In this document: in pieces, positions 1-5,608 of the stretch | How positions within the stretch are numbered: the first letter of the stretch is position 1 | How the letters are laid out: each line of letters begins with the position of its first letter | DNA from: UBA1550 sp049294435 | GTDB taxonomy: Bacteria > Patescibacteriota > Minisyncoccia > Phycocordibacterales > UBA1550 | Assembly: GCA_049294435.1 (NCBI GenBank) | Contig: JBAQCU010000011.1 | Coordinates: 1 to 5,649, forward strand | Direction: 5' to 3' | Length of the DNA: 5,649 nucleotides | Notes under the pieces: generated by a model | The model's database searches: none | What the model was told of the DNA's origin: nothing | The model's input: only the letters and a program-made list of their open reading frames with translations | Made by a program: the position numbers and the translations under genes

Positions 1-24
1 AAATAAAAAAGGCGTGGGTTGGCG

Positions 25-930
25 CTAGTGTGCTTCAACTGCTATTTGCGCGAGCTTTAATGCGCCTTCTTTAGAGCCGGCGACTGCGACAAAAAGTTTA
101 TTGTGACAAAAAATCGCATCTTTTACTCCAGAAATTTGAGCGAGTTCATCTCCCGTTTTACCTGCCCACGCACTCGGAAGATTTTTCCTATTTTTAAATG
201 AATGCACGTCGCTTCGCACCGCTTCTATTTTCCACTTACCAAGATTTCCACGATCAGGCTTAACTACAAAAAGTGGTTCTGGTTTTGTACCGAGCGCTTC
301 GTACCATAGGTAGTGATCCTCTAAAATAATGATACGCCTGTCTTCTGCTTTTTCATACGCCTCCTCTGCGTGTCTTTTCCCTTCCTCTTCCGTGCGTGCG
401 CGCAATATTTCACGCGCAAGAATTTTTTCTGCAAAAGGAACTGCTTCAAAAAATCCTTCATCCTCGGTGCGAGACTCATTCCACCCTGGGCGAAATGCAC
501 TTATTGCGTCCTGCAAAATATACGGCGCTACTTCGCCACGCACGCCAAAAGTTTCAAATCCGTTGTCGCCAGCGTCTACTGGTTGAACAATACGCTCATC
601 AATCACTCGCGCCACATACGGAGATCCGGATAGTTTCTCGCCAAATTCTTTCCACACCAAACCAAAAGAGGAATACGGGATACCGTTTGGACGACTTCCT
701 CCTCCACCCTCTTGATGATGGTCAAACCGTCCGCGAGATGGATCATACTCGCCACCCACATCCACCACATAGTCGCCTGTCGCCCACACAAGTGGGTCGC
801 GACTGCGTAATATTTCAACGGCACCGTCATTCAAAATAGAAAGTACCGCGCAAGCAAAAACCTCATCAGTGTGAAAGTTACCGCTGTGTGTTATTATTTT
901 TTTCAAGTTTTTTTCTTTCATAGCGTTCAT
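25..930 (-). CDS. MYG1-family (UPF0160) DHH-type metal-dependent exonuclease
   Basis: The 301-residue protein matches the whole MYG1/UPF0160 architecture, a branch of the DHH phosphoesterase superfamily. Near the N-terminus, residues 13-24 give ITHSGNFHTDEV, with His15, His20 and Asp22 as expected metal ligands. Residues 70-73 are DHHQ, the DHH signature, and VDAGDNG (118-124) supplies further acidic residues. The family is best known from eukaryotic Myg1, reported as a 3'-5' RNA exonuclease. A nuclease role here is by homology, and the bacterial substrate is unknown. It is the last gene of the minus-strand operon and ends with TAG. Its start overlaps the DedA gene by 53 nt; ATG at 921 is an equally possible start. 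No Shine-Dalgarno sequence precedes either, so translation probably depends on ribosomes finishing DedA. Family assignment is strong, exact start moderate. Confidence 0.93.
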   Translation of the reverse strand: MNAMKEKNLKKIITHSGNFHTDEVFACAVLSILNDGAVEILRSRDPLVWATGDYVVDVGGEYDPSRGRFDHHQEGGGGSRPNGIPYSSFGLVWKEFGEKLSGSPYVARVIDERIVQPVDAGDNGFETFGVRGEVAPYILQDAISAFRPGWNESRTEDEGFFEAVPFAEKILAREILRARTEEEGKRHAEEAYEKAEDRRIIILEDHYLWYEALGTKPEPLFVVKPDRGNLGKWKIEAVRSDVHSFKNRKNLPSAWAGKTGDELAQISGVKDAIFCHNKLFVAVAGSKEGALKLAQIAVEAH

Positions 931-1504
931 ATTGATGTGTAATAAGTTTTTGAATCAAAATGAATGCTACCACAAAAAGTAGCGCCATCAAAGCAAGGTG
1001 TCCAGCCTTGCGCGTGGTGCTGATAGCCGTATATCCAAAAAAGTATCCTATTTCAAAATATAAAACGACCCAAACAATAGATGCAAAAAATTCCGCTTTA
1101 AAGAAAAGTTTGAAAGGTATGCGCAATACTCCTGACATTATAACGGTCGCGCGGTTTGCGCCGTAAATAAATTTTGAAATAAAAATAGATTTAAATGGAT
1201 TCGCGCGAAATTCTGGCAAGAAAAAAACAAGGATTCTTTCAGCTCTCTTGAGAATCCCCTTTGTGAGATTAGCATCCTTGAGTTTCGTACCAAGGTTGTA
1301 CCACATTATATTTCCTAAAACCACACCGATCAGAGAAATCCAGAGAACATCACCTGTGTCGAATGCGTCGAGCGACGCAAGCATACCTGCAATAATTAGA
1401 AAAACTTCTCCTTCAAGCACCATTGCAATAAAAAGTATCACATACCCCCAAAAACGGTGGTCATGCACAAACAAAACAAAAAAATCGATTGACTGCTCTA
1501 GCAT
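878..1504 (-). CDS. DedA-family (VTT/SNARE-associated domain) membrane protein
   Basis: The 208-residue integral membrane protein has the DedA/VTT pattern. A hydrophobic N-terminus leads to EGEVFLIIAGMLAS (31-44), the acidic re-entrant segment of the family. GNIMWYNLGTKL (64-75) corresponds to the usual GDxxxYxxGR region, and SKFIYGANRATVIMSG (110-125) stands where many DedA proteins have RFxPxxR. Hydrophobic helices follow at about 140-160 and 168-186, and the tail is very basic and hydrophilic (188-208). DedA proteins act in the inner membrane in lipid flipping and proton-motive-force homeostasis; which applies here is unknown. It starts 2 nt after the YvlD-like stop and its tail overlaps the start of the MYG1 gene. 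No good Shine-Dalgarno sequence is seen, only a weak GAAG 7 nt upstream, so coupled translation is likely. Confidence 0.9.
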   Translation of the reverse strand: MLEQSIDFFVLFVHDHRFWGYVILFIAMVLEGEVFLIIAGMLASLDAFDTGDVLWISLIGVVLGNIMWYNLGTKLKDANLTKGILKRAERILVFFLPEFRANPFKSIFISKFIYGANRATVIMSGVLRIPFKLFFKAEFFASIVWVVLYFEIGYFFGYTAISTTRKAGHLALMALLFVVAFILIQKLITHQYERYERKKLEKNNNTQR

Positions 1505-1506
1505 AA

Positions 1507-1854
1507 TTATTCTTCAGATAACGCCTTGTGCATAAGATAGCTTACCGCAGACACAATGAGCGAGCCAATAAGCGCTGGCATAAATCCATCCACTTCAAAT
1601 CCTTTTGCAAATGATCCAACTCCCCAAAAAAGAAGAGCGTTCACTACGAATGAAAAAAGTCCGAACGTAATGAGTGTGATTGGAAACGCAATCAGCAATA
1701 TGAGCGGACGTACAACAGTGTTAAGTATCCCAAAAAAAACCGCGACCAAAAGCGCAGTTCCGAACGCGGATTGCGCGATAGATATTCCTGGCACAAATGA
1801 AGGGAGCGCGAGAATTACTAAGGCAACAATAATTAATTTTGCGATAAGTCTCAT
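1507..1854 (-). CDS. YvlD-like membrane protein (phage holin family IV fold, PF04020 type)
   Basis: This 115-residue protein is almost entirely hydrophobic, with about four membrane segments (roughly 3-22, 28-45, 49-80 and 92-110). It carries the hallmarks of the YvlD / mycobacterial holin superfamily IV group: GILNTVVRPLILLIAFPIT (42-60), a following TFGLFSFVVNALLFW stretch, and GFEVDGFMPALIGSLIVS (84-101). The length is typical. Despite the holin name, most chromosomal members are not lysis proteins, and their role is unknown. Nothing phage-like surrounds this copy. Its ATG lies 2 nt after the dehydrogenase stop and its own stop is 2 nt before the DedA ATG. No Shine-Dalgarno sequence is near. 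The pairing with DedA suggests a membrane-homeostasis role, which is inference only. Confidence 0.88.
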   Translation of the reverse strand: MRLIAKLIIVALVILALPSFVPGISIAQSAFGTALLVAVFFGILNTVVRPLILLIAFPITLITFGLFSFVVNALLFWGVGSFAKGFEVDGFMPALIGSLIVSAVSYLMHKALSEE

Positions 1855-1856
1855 GA

Positions 1857-2831
1857 TTACATTATTGCATTTGGCGCCTTACGCCCCTCAAGAACCTCTA
1901 TAATATTTGTCGCCACCATCTCTGCCATTTTTGTGCGTGTTTCTTCTGTAGCCGAAGCGAGGTGCGGGTTCAACACTACATTTTCAAATGTTAAAAGTTC
2001 TTGTGTCACTTTGGGTTCAAACTCAAACACATCAAGCCCTGCTCCTCGAATAGTTTTGTTCTTGAGCGCAGACACGAGAGCAATCTCATCCACCACTGGC
2101 CCACGCGAAGTATTAATGAGTATCGCGCTTTTTTTCATAAGCGCAAGACGCTCTGTGTTGATGAGGTGATGCGTTGCTGGAAGAAGTGGCACGTGAATAC
2201 TAACCACGTCGGCCTGAGCAATAGCCTCCTCGTATGTTGCGCAATATTTCGCTCCGCACAATGCTTCGAGCGCTTCGTTCTTTTTCATATCATAATAAAC
2301 AACCTTCATACCAAAGCCTTTATGCAAAATACCCGCAACCTCGGAGCCAATACGCCCCGCTCCAACGAGTCCGAGTGTTTTTCCTTTCAAATCAGTACCG
2401 AGAAGCAACATTGGCTCCCACCCGACAAACTTCCCTTCGCGAATAAACCTGTCCCCTTCTGCGACGCGAGAAGCAACGGTCAAAAGGAGCGCAACCGTAT
2501 GCTCGGCAACAGTTGCAGTGAGCACTTCTGGTGTATTGGTCACAACCATTCCGCGCTCGTGTGCTTTTGTGACGTCAATATTATTATACCCAACTGCATA
2601 ATTTGCGATTATTTTTACCGACTCTGGCATTGCAGAAATCATATCTGCGTCGATTGCATCTGTAAGGAGCGAGGCAACTGCGTCGTATGGTGTTTCCATA
2701 AGAACAGATTTCAGTTCATCGCGCGTAAGCACTCCATCTTTTTCACTAATAGTCACCTGATACCCCATCTCACGAAGCATCTCTTCGGCGCGCAACGGAA
2801 TGCGTCTGGTCATAAATATCTTTTTTGTCAT
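1857..2831 (-). CDS. D-2-hydroxyacid dehydrogenase (glyoxylate/hydroxypyruvate reductase type, NAD(P)H)
   Basis: This full-length member of the D-isomer 2-hydroxyacid dehydrogenase family has 324 residues from the chosen start. Numbered from it, GLVGAGRIG (154-162) is the Rossmann GxGxxG of the cofactor domain. NTSRGPVVDE carries the catalytic Arg243, GLDVFEFEP the catalytic Glu (probably 272), and NPHLASAT the catalytic His290. ANYAVGYNNID (76-86) is the usual substrate-loop region. The GxGRIGxxVA and LDVFEFEP features fit the glyoxylate/hydroxypyruvate (D-glycerate) reductase branch, but the substrate cannot be fixed from sequence. I chose ATG 2831 because MTKKIFMTRRIP matches the family's usual N-terminus. 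The upstream ATG at 2849 adds MIRYEY and lies within a likely -10 element. It is the first gene of the operon and ends 2 nt before the YvlD-like gene. Confidence 0.94.
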   Translation of the reverse strand: MTKKIFMTRRIPLRAEEMLREMGYQVTISEKDGVLTRDELKSVLMETPYDAVASLLTDAIDADMISAMPESVKIIANYAVGYNNIDVTKAHERGMVVTNTPEVLTATVAEHTVALLLTVASRVAEGDRFIREGKFVGWEPMLLLGTDLKGKTLGLVGAGRIGSEVAGILHKGFGMKVVYYDMKKNEALEALCGAKYCATYEEAIAQADVVSIHVPLLPATHHLINTERLALMKKSAILINTSRGPVVDEIALVSALKNKTIRGAGLDVFEFEPKVTQELLTFENVVLNPHLASATEETRTKMAEMVATNIIEVLEGRKAPNAIM

Positions 2832-2839
2832 ATATTCAT

Positions 2840-2869
2840 ATCGTATCATGAGTGAGCACGCCCACGCAA
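2840..2869 (-). promoter_or_regulatory. Candidate extended -10 promoter for the minus-strand operon
   Basis: Read on the minus strand, TGATACGAT (2848-2840) fits an extended -10 box (TGn plus TACGAT, 4 of 6 to TATAAT). A weak -35 candidate, TTGCGT (2869-2864), lies 18 bp upstream. Transcription would begin around 2832-2834, at or just before the ATG at 2831, so the mRNA would be leaderless or nearly so. That agrees with the lack of any Shine-Dalgarno sequence. Prediction by eye only. Confidence 0.35.
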
Positions 2870-2874
2870 ATCCC

Positions 2875-2903
2875 TACACACCATTGCCACCTTGTGAGAT
2901 AAT
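2875..2903 (+). promoter_or_regulatory. Candidate extended -10 promoter for the glycosyltransferase pair
   Basis: TGAGATAAT at 2895-2903 is an extended -10 (TGn followed by GATAAT, 5 of 6 to consensus). A weak -35, TACACA (2875-2880), sits 17 bp upstream. The predicted transcription start is about 2909-2911, coinciding with an in-frame ATG at 2911. This would exclude the upstream in-frame starts at 2800 and 2848. It leaves either a leaderless ATG at 2911 or a leader of about 43 nt before ATG 2953. Prediction by eye only. Confidence 0.4.
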
Positions 2904-2923
2904 TGGTATTATGCGTATATCAA

Positions 2924-2947
2924 TAGCCCGCATTGCGGGTTATTTTT
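2924..2947 (+). terminator. Terminator-like hairpin in the glycosyltransferase leader (possible attenuator)
   Basis: An 8-bp stem (TAGCCCGC against GCGGGTTA, one G-T wobble) with an ATT loop is followed immediately by five T (2943-2947). This has the form of an intrinsic terminator on the plus strand. It lies about 20 nt after the predicted -10 and ends 5 nt before ATG 2953. No plus-strand gene precedes it, so it would act on the glycosyltransferase transcript itself. As DNA it is also a near-perfect 19-bp palindrome that could bind a dimeric regulator. Confidence 0.45.
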
Positions 2948-2952
2948 CCAAA

Positions 2953-4194
2953 ATGGTCGAGATATTCTTCAACAGCATCCTTTATATTTTCCTATTTTTC
3001 TCTCTCTATCTTGAGGTATTTTTTCTTATTACTTTTTTTGAAGAACGGTTAAATCTATGGTCAACATCACCACGAATAAAACTCTCATATTATCCATCGG
3101 CTACTATTATAGTTCCGTGTTGGAACGAAGAAAAAACTGTCTTAAAAACAACAGAGTCACTACTATCGCTTCATTATCCAAAAGACCGACTCGAAATCTT
3201 TATTGTCGATGACGGTTCAACCGACAATACTTGGAATGTTGTACAAAAGTTTTCAAGCAACGCACAAATTAAACTCTTCAAAAAAGAAAATGGGGGTAAA
3301 CACACTGCAGTAAATTATGGCATCAAAAATTGTACCAGTGAACTTATTGGGTGTCTTGATGCGGATTCGTTTGTAGACAAAGATGCTCTTCATGAGATAG
3401 CGAGCGCCTTCAATGATGACCCTGATATGATGGCAGCAATACCCACAATTATAATTCATGAACCAAAAACAATTCTCCAGAAAATGCAGAAGACCGAGTA
3501 CCATACTGTTGCATTTTTTAAGCGTATGCTCTCTCCTCTTGACGCAATCACGGTAACGCCAGGACCTTTTTCTTTTTTCCGAAAAGAAGTATTCGAAAAA
3601 ATAGGACTCTTCAAGAAAGCACACAATACTGAGGATATGGAGATAGCGCTCCGTATGCAGTCAAAACATATGCGTATAAGAAATGTACATACCGCGCGAG
3701 TACACACATCGGGACCAGACACACTTTACAAGCTATACAGACAGCGTCTTCGTTGGGCATATGGTGGTATGAAAAATACGCTTGATTATCGCTTTATGTT
3801 ATTTCGCCGCAAATATGGACTTCTTGGCATGGTAACCTTGCCTTTAGCATTTTTTGGGATTTTTATTTTTCTATACAATTTCATTTTTGTTATATTCCAC
3901 TTGGTTCGAGGAATTACAAACAAAGCTACCGAGTTCAGCACTGTTGGTTTTTCTTTTGCGTTTCCAAATCCTGATTCATTTTTCTTCAATACTGATTTTA
4001 TGTCTATATTGGCTTATGTTTTTCTCGGACTTGGGTTGGTAATCATCTGGAATGGTGTCAAACTCGCAGAGGGTCGCTTTCGCCCTAGCATGGGTATATT
4101 TTATTTCATCTCTCTCTATGGTATTGTGGCACCTATCTGGCTTTCTCGTGCTATTATTAACCTTATTTTTTCTAGAGGTACGAGCTGGCGCTAA
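2953..4194 (+). CDS. Membrane-bound processive GT2 glycosyltransferase
   Basis: From ATG 2953 the protein is 413 residues. An N-terminal membrane helix (about 4-30) precedes a GT-A domain that starts at SATIIVPCWNEEKTV (49-63). Catalytic motifs appear in order: VDDGSTD (85-91), GGKHTAVNYG (114-123), the metal-binding DAD (136-138), TEDMEIALRM with the general-base Asp (226-235), and QRLRW (264-268), the Q(Q/R)xRW acceptor motif of processive enzymes. Two to four C-terminal helices follow (about 290-318, 349-370, 380-404). This is the plan of cellulose, hyaluronan and poly-N-acetylglucosamine (PgaC/IcaA-like) synthases, which polymerise a sugar on the cytoplasmic face and extrude it. The sugar is not predictable. 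ATG 2953 fits the family's N-terminus; ATG 2911, 2848 or 2800 are in-frame alternatives adding 14, 35 or 51 residues. No Shine-Dalgarno sequence is visible. The next gene is 16 nt away, so the two are probably co-transcribed. Confidence 0.9.
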   Translation: MVEIFFNSILYIFLFFSLYLEVFFLITFFEERLNLWSTSPRIKLSYYPSATIIVPCWNEEKTVLKTTESLLSLHYPKDRLEIFIVDDGSTDNTWNVVQKFSSNAQIKLFKKENGGKHTAVNYGIKNCTSELIGCLDADSFVDKDALHEIASAFNDDPDMMAAIPTIIIHEPKTILQKMQKTEYHTVAFFKRMLSPLDAITVTPGPFSFFRKEVFEKIGLFKKAHNTEDMEIALRMQSKHMRIRNVHTARVHTSGPDTLYKLYRQRLRWAYGGMKNTLDYRFMLFRRKYGLLGMVTLPLAFFGIFIFLYNFIFVIFHLVRGITNKATEFSTVGFSFAFPNPDSFFFNTDFMSILAYVFLGLGLVIIWNGVKLAEGRFRPSMGIFYFISLYGIVAPIWLSRAIINLIFSRGTSWR

Positions 4195-4210
4195 TTTTAA
4201 AATTTAACGA

Positions 4211-4918
4211 ATGCGTACAAAAATTGAAACAAAAAAATATATATATGCCTTCATAATTACGTCGCTAGTTTTTTTTGGCGCGCTTATCGTAAGTAATAAA
4301 TTTTCTACTCAACGCATAGCTGAAATAAAGACAATAGAGGACAATATCTCGATGCATATTCTCGCATCGGAAACACAATTTGCGCTCCTCAAAGATTTTT
4401 CATGCAAAGCGATTGACCATGGAACCGCATTTTCTGAAGAGCTGAGCACCCTCGCGCAAAAACTTTCCTACATGGAAGACGACCTTGGCACAAACAATTC
4501 CGAAGTAATCAGCGTCAAAAAATATTATTCGCTTCTCCAGGTTAAGGATTACCTCCTTATCAAACAGGTTAAAGAAAAATGCGGAACCAAGCCAATCACG
4601 GTCATCTATTTCTACTCGAACGCTGGTGACTGCGAGGATTGTGTAAAAGAGGGATATGTTCTTACTAAGCTACGTGAGGAATTTCCCGAACTTCGAATTT
4701 ACGCATTCGATTACAATCTCGACCTATCTGTCGTAAAGACAATGAAGTCACTTTACGGCGTACGCAACACCCTCCCTGCGCTTGTTATTTGGGATGAAAA
4801 TTACTACGGCTTCAAAACTACCGAGGATATTGAAAAGATAATTCCACAACTCAAGCGTATACGAGCTGAACGCGAAAAGGCCGAGGAGGCAGAATCATCA
4901 ACGAGCTCAAAGAAATAA
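4211..4918 (+). CDS. Signal-anchored thioredoxin-fold protein with CEDC motif
   Basis: This 235-residue protein has a basic N-terminus and one membrane helix (about 10-28, IYAFIITSLVFFGALIVS). That predicts a type II anchor with the rest outside the cytoplasm. A helical segment follows (about 35-125) with regularly placed charged and hydrophobic residues. The C-terminal part is thioredoxin-like: ITVIYFYSN (129-137) as the central strand, CEDC (141-144) at the active-site position, and TLPALVI (187-193) with the expected cis-proline at 189. Cys65 and Cys124 lie in the helical part and could form a second thiol pair. The last 20 residues are highly charged. Redox or disulfide exchange is inferred from the fold. 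A similar arrangement occurs in uncharacterised CPR proteins, from memory rather than a search. It shares a transcript with the glycosyltransferase and lacks a Shine-Dalgarno sequence, having an AT-rich leader instead. Confidence 0.8.
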   Translation: MRTKIETKKYIYAFIITSLVFFGALIVSNKFSTQRIAEIKTIEDNISMHILASETQFALLKDFSCKAIDHGTAFSEELSTLAQKLSYMEDDLGTNNSEVISVKKYYSLLQVKDYLLIKQVKEKCGTKPITVIYFYSNAGDCEDCVKEGYVLTKLREEFPELRIYAFDYNLDLSVVKTMKSLYGVRNTLPALVIWDENYYGFKTTEDIEKIIPQLKRIRAEREKAEEAESSTSSKK

Positions 4919-4922
4919 AGGA

Positions 4923-4950
4923 TCCTCGGGGCAGAGCCCCGAGGAATTGT
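4923..4950 (+). terminator. GC-rich hairpin directly after the thioredoxin-like gene; possible 3' end signal
   Basis: A perfect 10-bp stem (TCCTCGGGGC against GCCCCGAGGA, loop AGA) begins 4 nt after the stop codon. Its position suggests it ends or protects the plus-strand transcript. The following AATTGT is not a good U-tract, so efficient intrinsic termination is doubtful. An RNA-stabilising end, or simply the first member of the hairpin array, is equally likely. Confidence 0.35.
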
Positions 4951-5140
4951 CGGAACTCGCTTTGCTCGTACTTCACGCCCCAAGGGGCGTGGTATTTACC
5001 TATATTCAAGCGAGTGAGTGAGGTAAAAGTAACAACTTTTACCTCCGAACGAGTGCAGAATATATGGTACTCCATATATTAGCTCCTCGGCTCGGAAATG
5101 AAAAGAGTACTTTTCATTTCTCTCGCTTTACGTCGCTAAT

Positions 5141-5179
5141 AAAAAAAACCGACGAGCACCAGTACTGGTACTCGACGGT
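5141..5179 (-). terminator. Intrinsic terminator of the zinc-ribbon gene
   Basis: On the minus strand, a long stem (arms 5165-5179 and 5148-5162, 13 of 15 paired, loop TA) runs directly into eight T (5148-5141). It lies 22 nt past the TAA of the zinc-ribbon gene, the expected place and form for a Rho-independent terminator. On the plus strand the same hairpin is followed by CATTATTTTG, so weak bidirectional termination is possible. Confidence 0.8.
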
Positions 5180-5200
5180 CATTATTTTGTTGAATTTTGG

Positions 5201-5602
5201 TTATGTTTCAGAGGCAAAAATATCTCGCAGTAAAACTGGAGCCAAATTCAGCAAATCATCCAACACAAACGACTCTTTGGTTTTTTCGAGCGGAGTGAGA
5301 CGAATGCATTTCGGGCACTTGAGCATTGTTTCGTGATCCACTAAACGCCAACTGCCAAGGACAGAATCCTCTTTGCAGTTCCCGCATTGAAGAACGCCCC
5401 GTTTAACAATATCTGCAATTTCTTGCCTGATTCGCACCACTTTCGCATCAGATGCAAGAGTTTTACAACAATGCATATCAGAATGGTCCGCCGAAGCGTT
5501 CCTGTATGCGATTGCTCTGTGTAGCTTTTGCGCCAAACCGACTTTATCGTCGCATATCAGATTTGTCACATCTACCAGTGTAAGCGTGGCGTTGCTTTCC
5601 AT
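5201..5602 (-). CDS. Small zinc-ribbon protein of unknown function
   Basis: I do not recognise the family. From the chosen start the protein has 133 residues. A first half (about 5-50) has hydrophobic positions, His40 and His44 and an adjacent Cys-Cys pair (45-46). A basic helical stretch follows (about 53-70). A four-cysteine zinc ribbon is then visible: CGNC (73-76) and CPKC (96-99), 19 residues apart. The tail (about 110-133) is probably helical. CxxC pairs this far apart usually bind one zinc ion and support nucleic-acid or protein contacts, so a regulatory or RNA-binding role is possible but unproven. The second of two adjacent ATGs is chosen because it lies 6 nt from a strong AAAGGAG; ATG 5605 would leave only 3 nt. 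The gene stands alone, convergent with the glycosyltransferase pair, with its own terminator. Confidence 0.7.
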   Translation of the reverse strand: MESNATLTLVDVTNLICDDKVGLAQKLHRAIAYRNASADHSDMHCCKTLASDAKVVRIRQEIADIVKRGVLQCGNCKEDSVLGSWRLVDHETMLKCPKCIRLTPLEKTKESFVLDDLLNLAPVLLRDIFASET

Positions 5603-5608
5603 CATTTT

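Larger units (their letters stand above)
4919..5200. repeat. Non-coding array of six consecutive hairpins between convergent genes
   Basis: No credible gene lies here. Six inverted repeats follow one another: 4923-4945 (10 bp, loop AGA), 4974-4991 (8 bp CACGCCCC/GGGGCGTG, loop AA), 5020-5045 (11 bp, GAGGTAAAAGT arm, loop AACA), 5059-5080 (9 bp, AATATATGG arm, loop TACT), 5095-5120 (11 bp, GAAATGAAAAG arm, loop AGTA) and 5148-5179 (15 positions, two mismatches, loop TA). All but the last are perfect. Spacers are rich in CTCG/CGAG. ACTCGCTT (4955-4962) complements AAGCGAGT (5008-5015), CCGAGGA (4939-4945) complements TCCTCGG (5084-5090), and CTCGCTTT recurs directly at 4956 and 5122. The organisation recalls REP/BIME-type palindromic elements or a structured RNA. 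No transposase is present in the window. Confidence 0.75.

Noticed and set aside
396..839. Plus-strand open frame of 147 codons opposite the MYG1 gene
   Set aside because: Antisense to a strongly supported gene, with low-complexity His/Arg-rich translation and no ribosome binding site.
1507..1854. Prophage holin suggesting a lysis cassette
   Set aside because: The YvlD/PF04020-type group is widespread on chromosomes; no endolysin or other phage gene is present and it sits in a housekeeping-like operon.
2001..2855. Long plus-strand open frame of 284 codons opposite the dehydrogenase gene
   Set aside because: It lies antisense to a clear full-length dehydrogenase and its translation is rich in Cys, His and Asn without any domain, which is typical of a shadow frame.
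2924..2947. Hairpin as terminator for a minus-strand transcript
   Set aside because: On the minus strand the stem is followed by TATTGATATACG, not a T run, and the dehydrogenase operon starts downstream of it, so there is no minus-strand transcript to end there.
25..4918. UGA recoded to glycine, as in some CPR lineages
   Set aside because: All recognised genes are full length with normal GGN glycine codons and end in TAA or TAG, so no recoding is needed. No gene here ends in TGA, so the window cannot exclude it formally.
4919..5180. CRISPR array or integron attC cluster
   Set aside because: The arms differ from hairpin to hairpin, there are no identical direct repeats with unique spacers, and I see no attC core sites, integrase or cas gene.
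4851..5336. Short open frames across the hairpin region on both strands (minus 4851-5075, plus 5064-5336)
   Set aside because: They run through palindromic stems and into the ends of real genes; their translations resemble no protein and they are better explained by the non-coding array.
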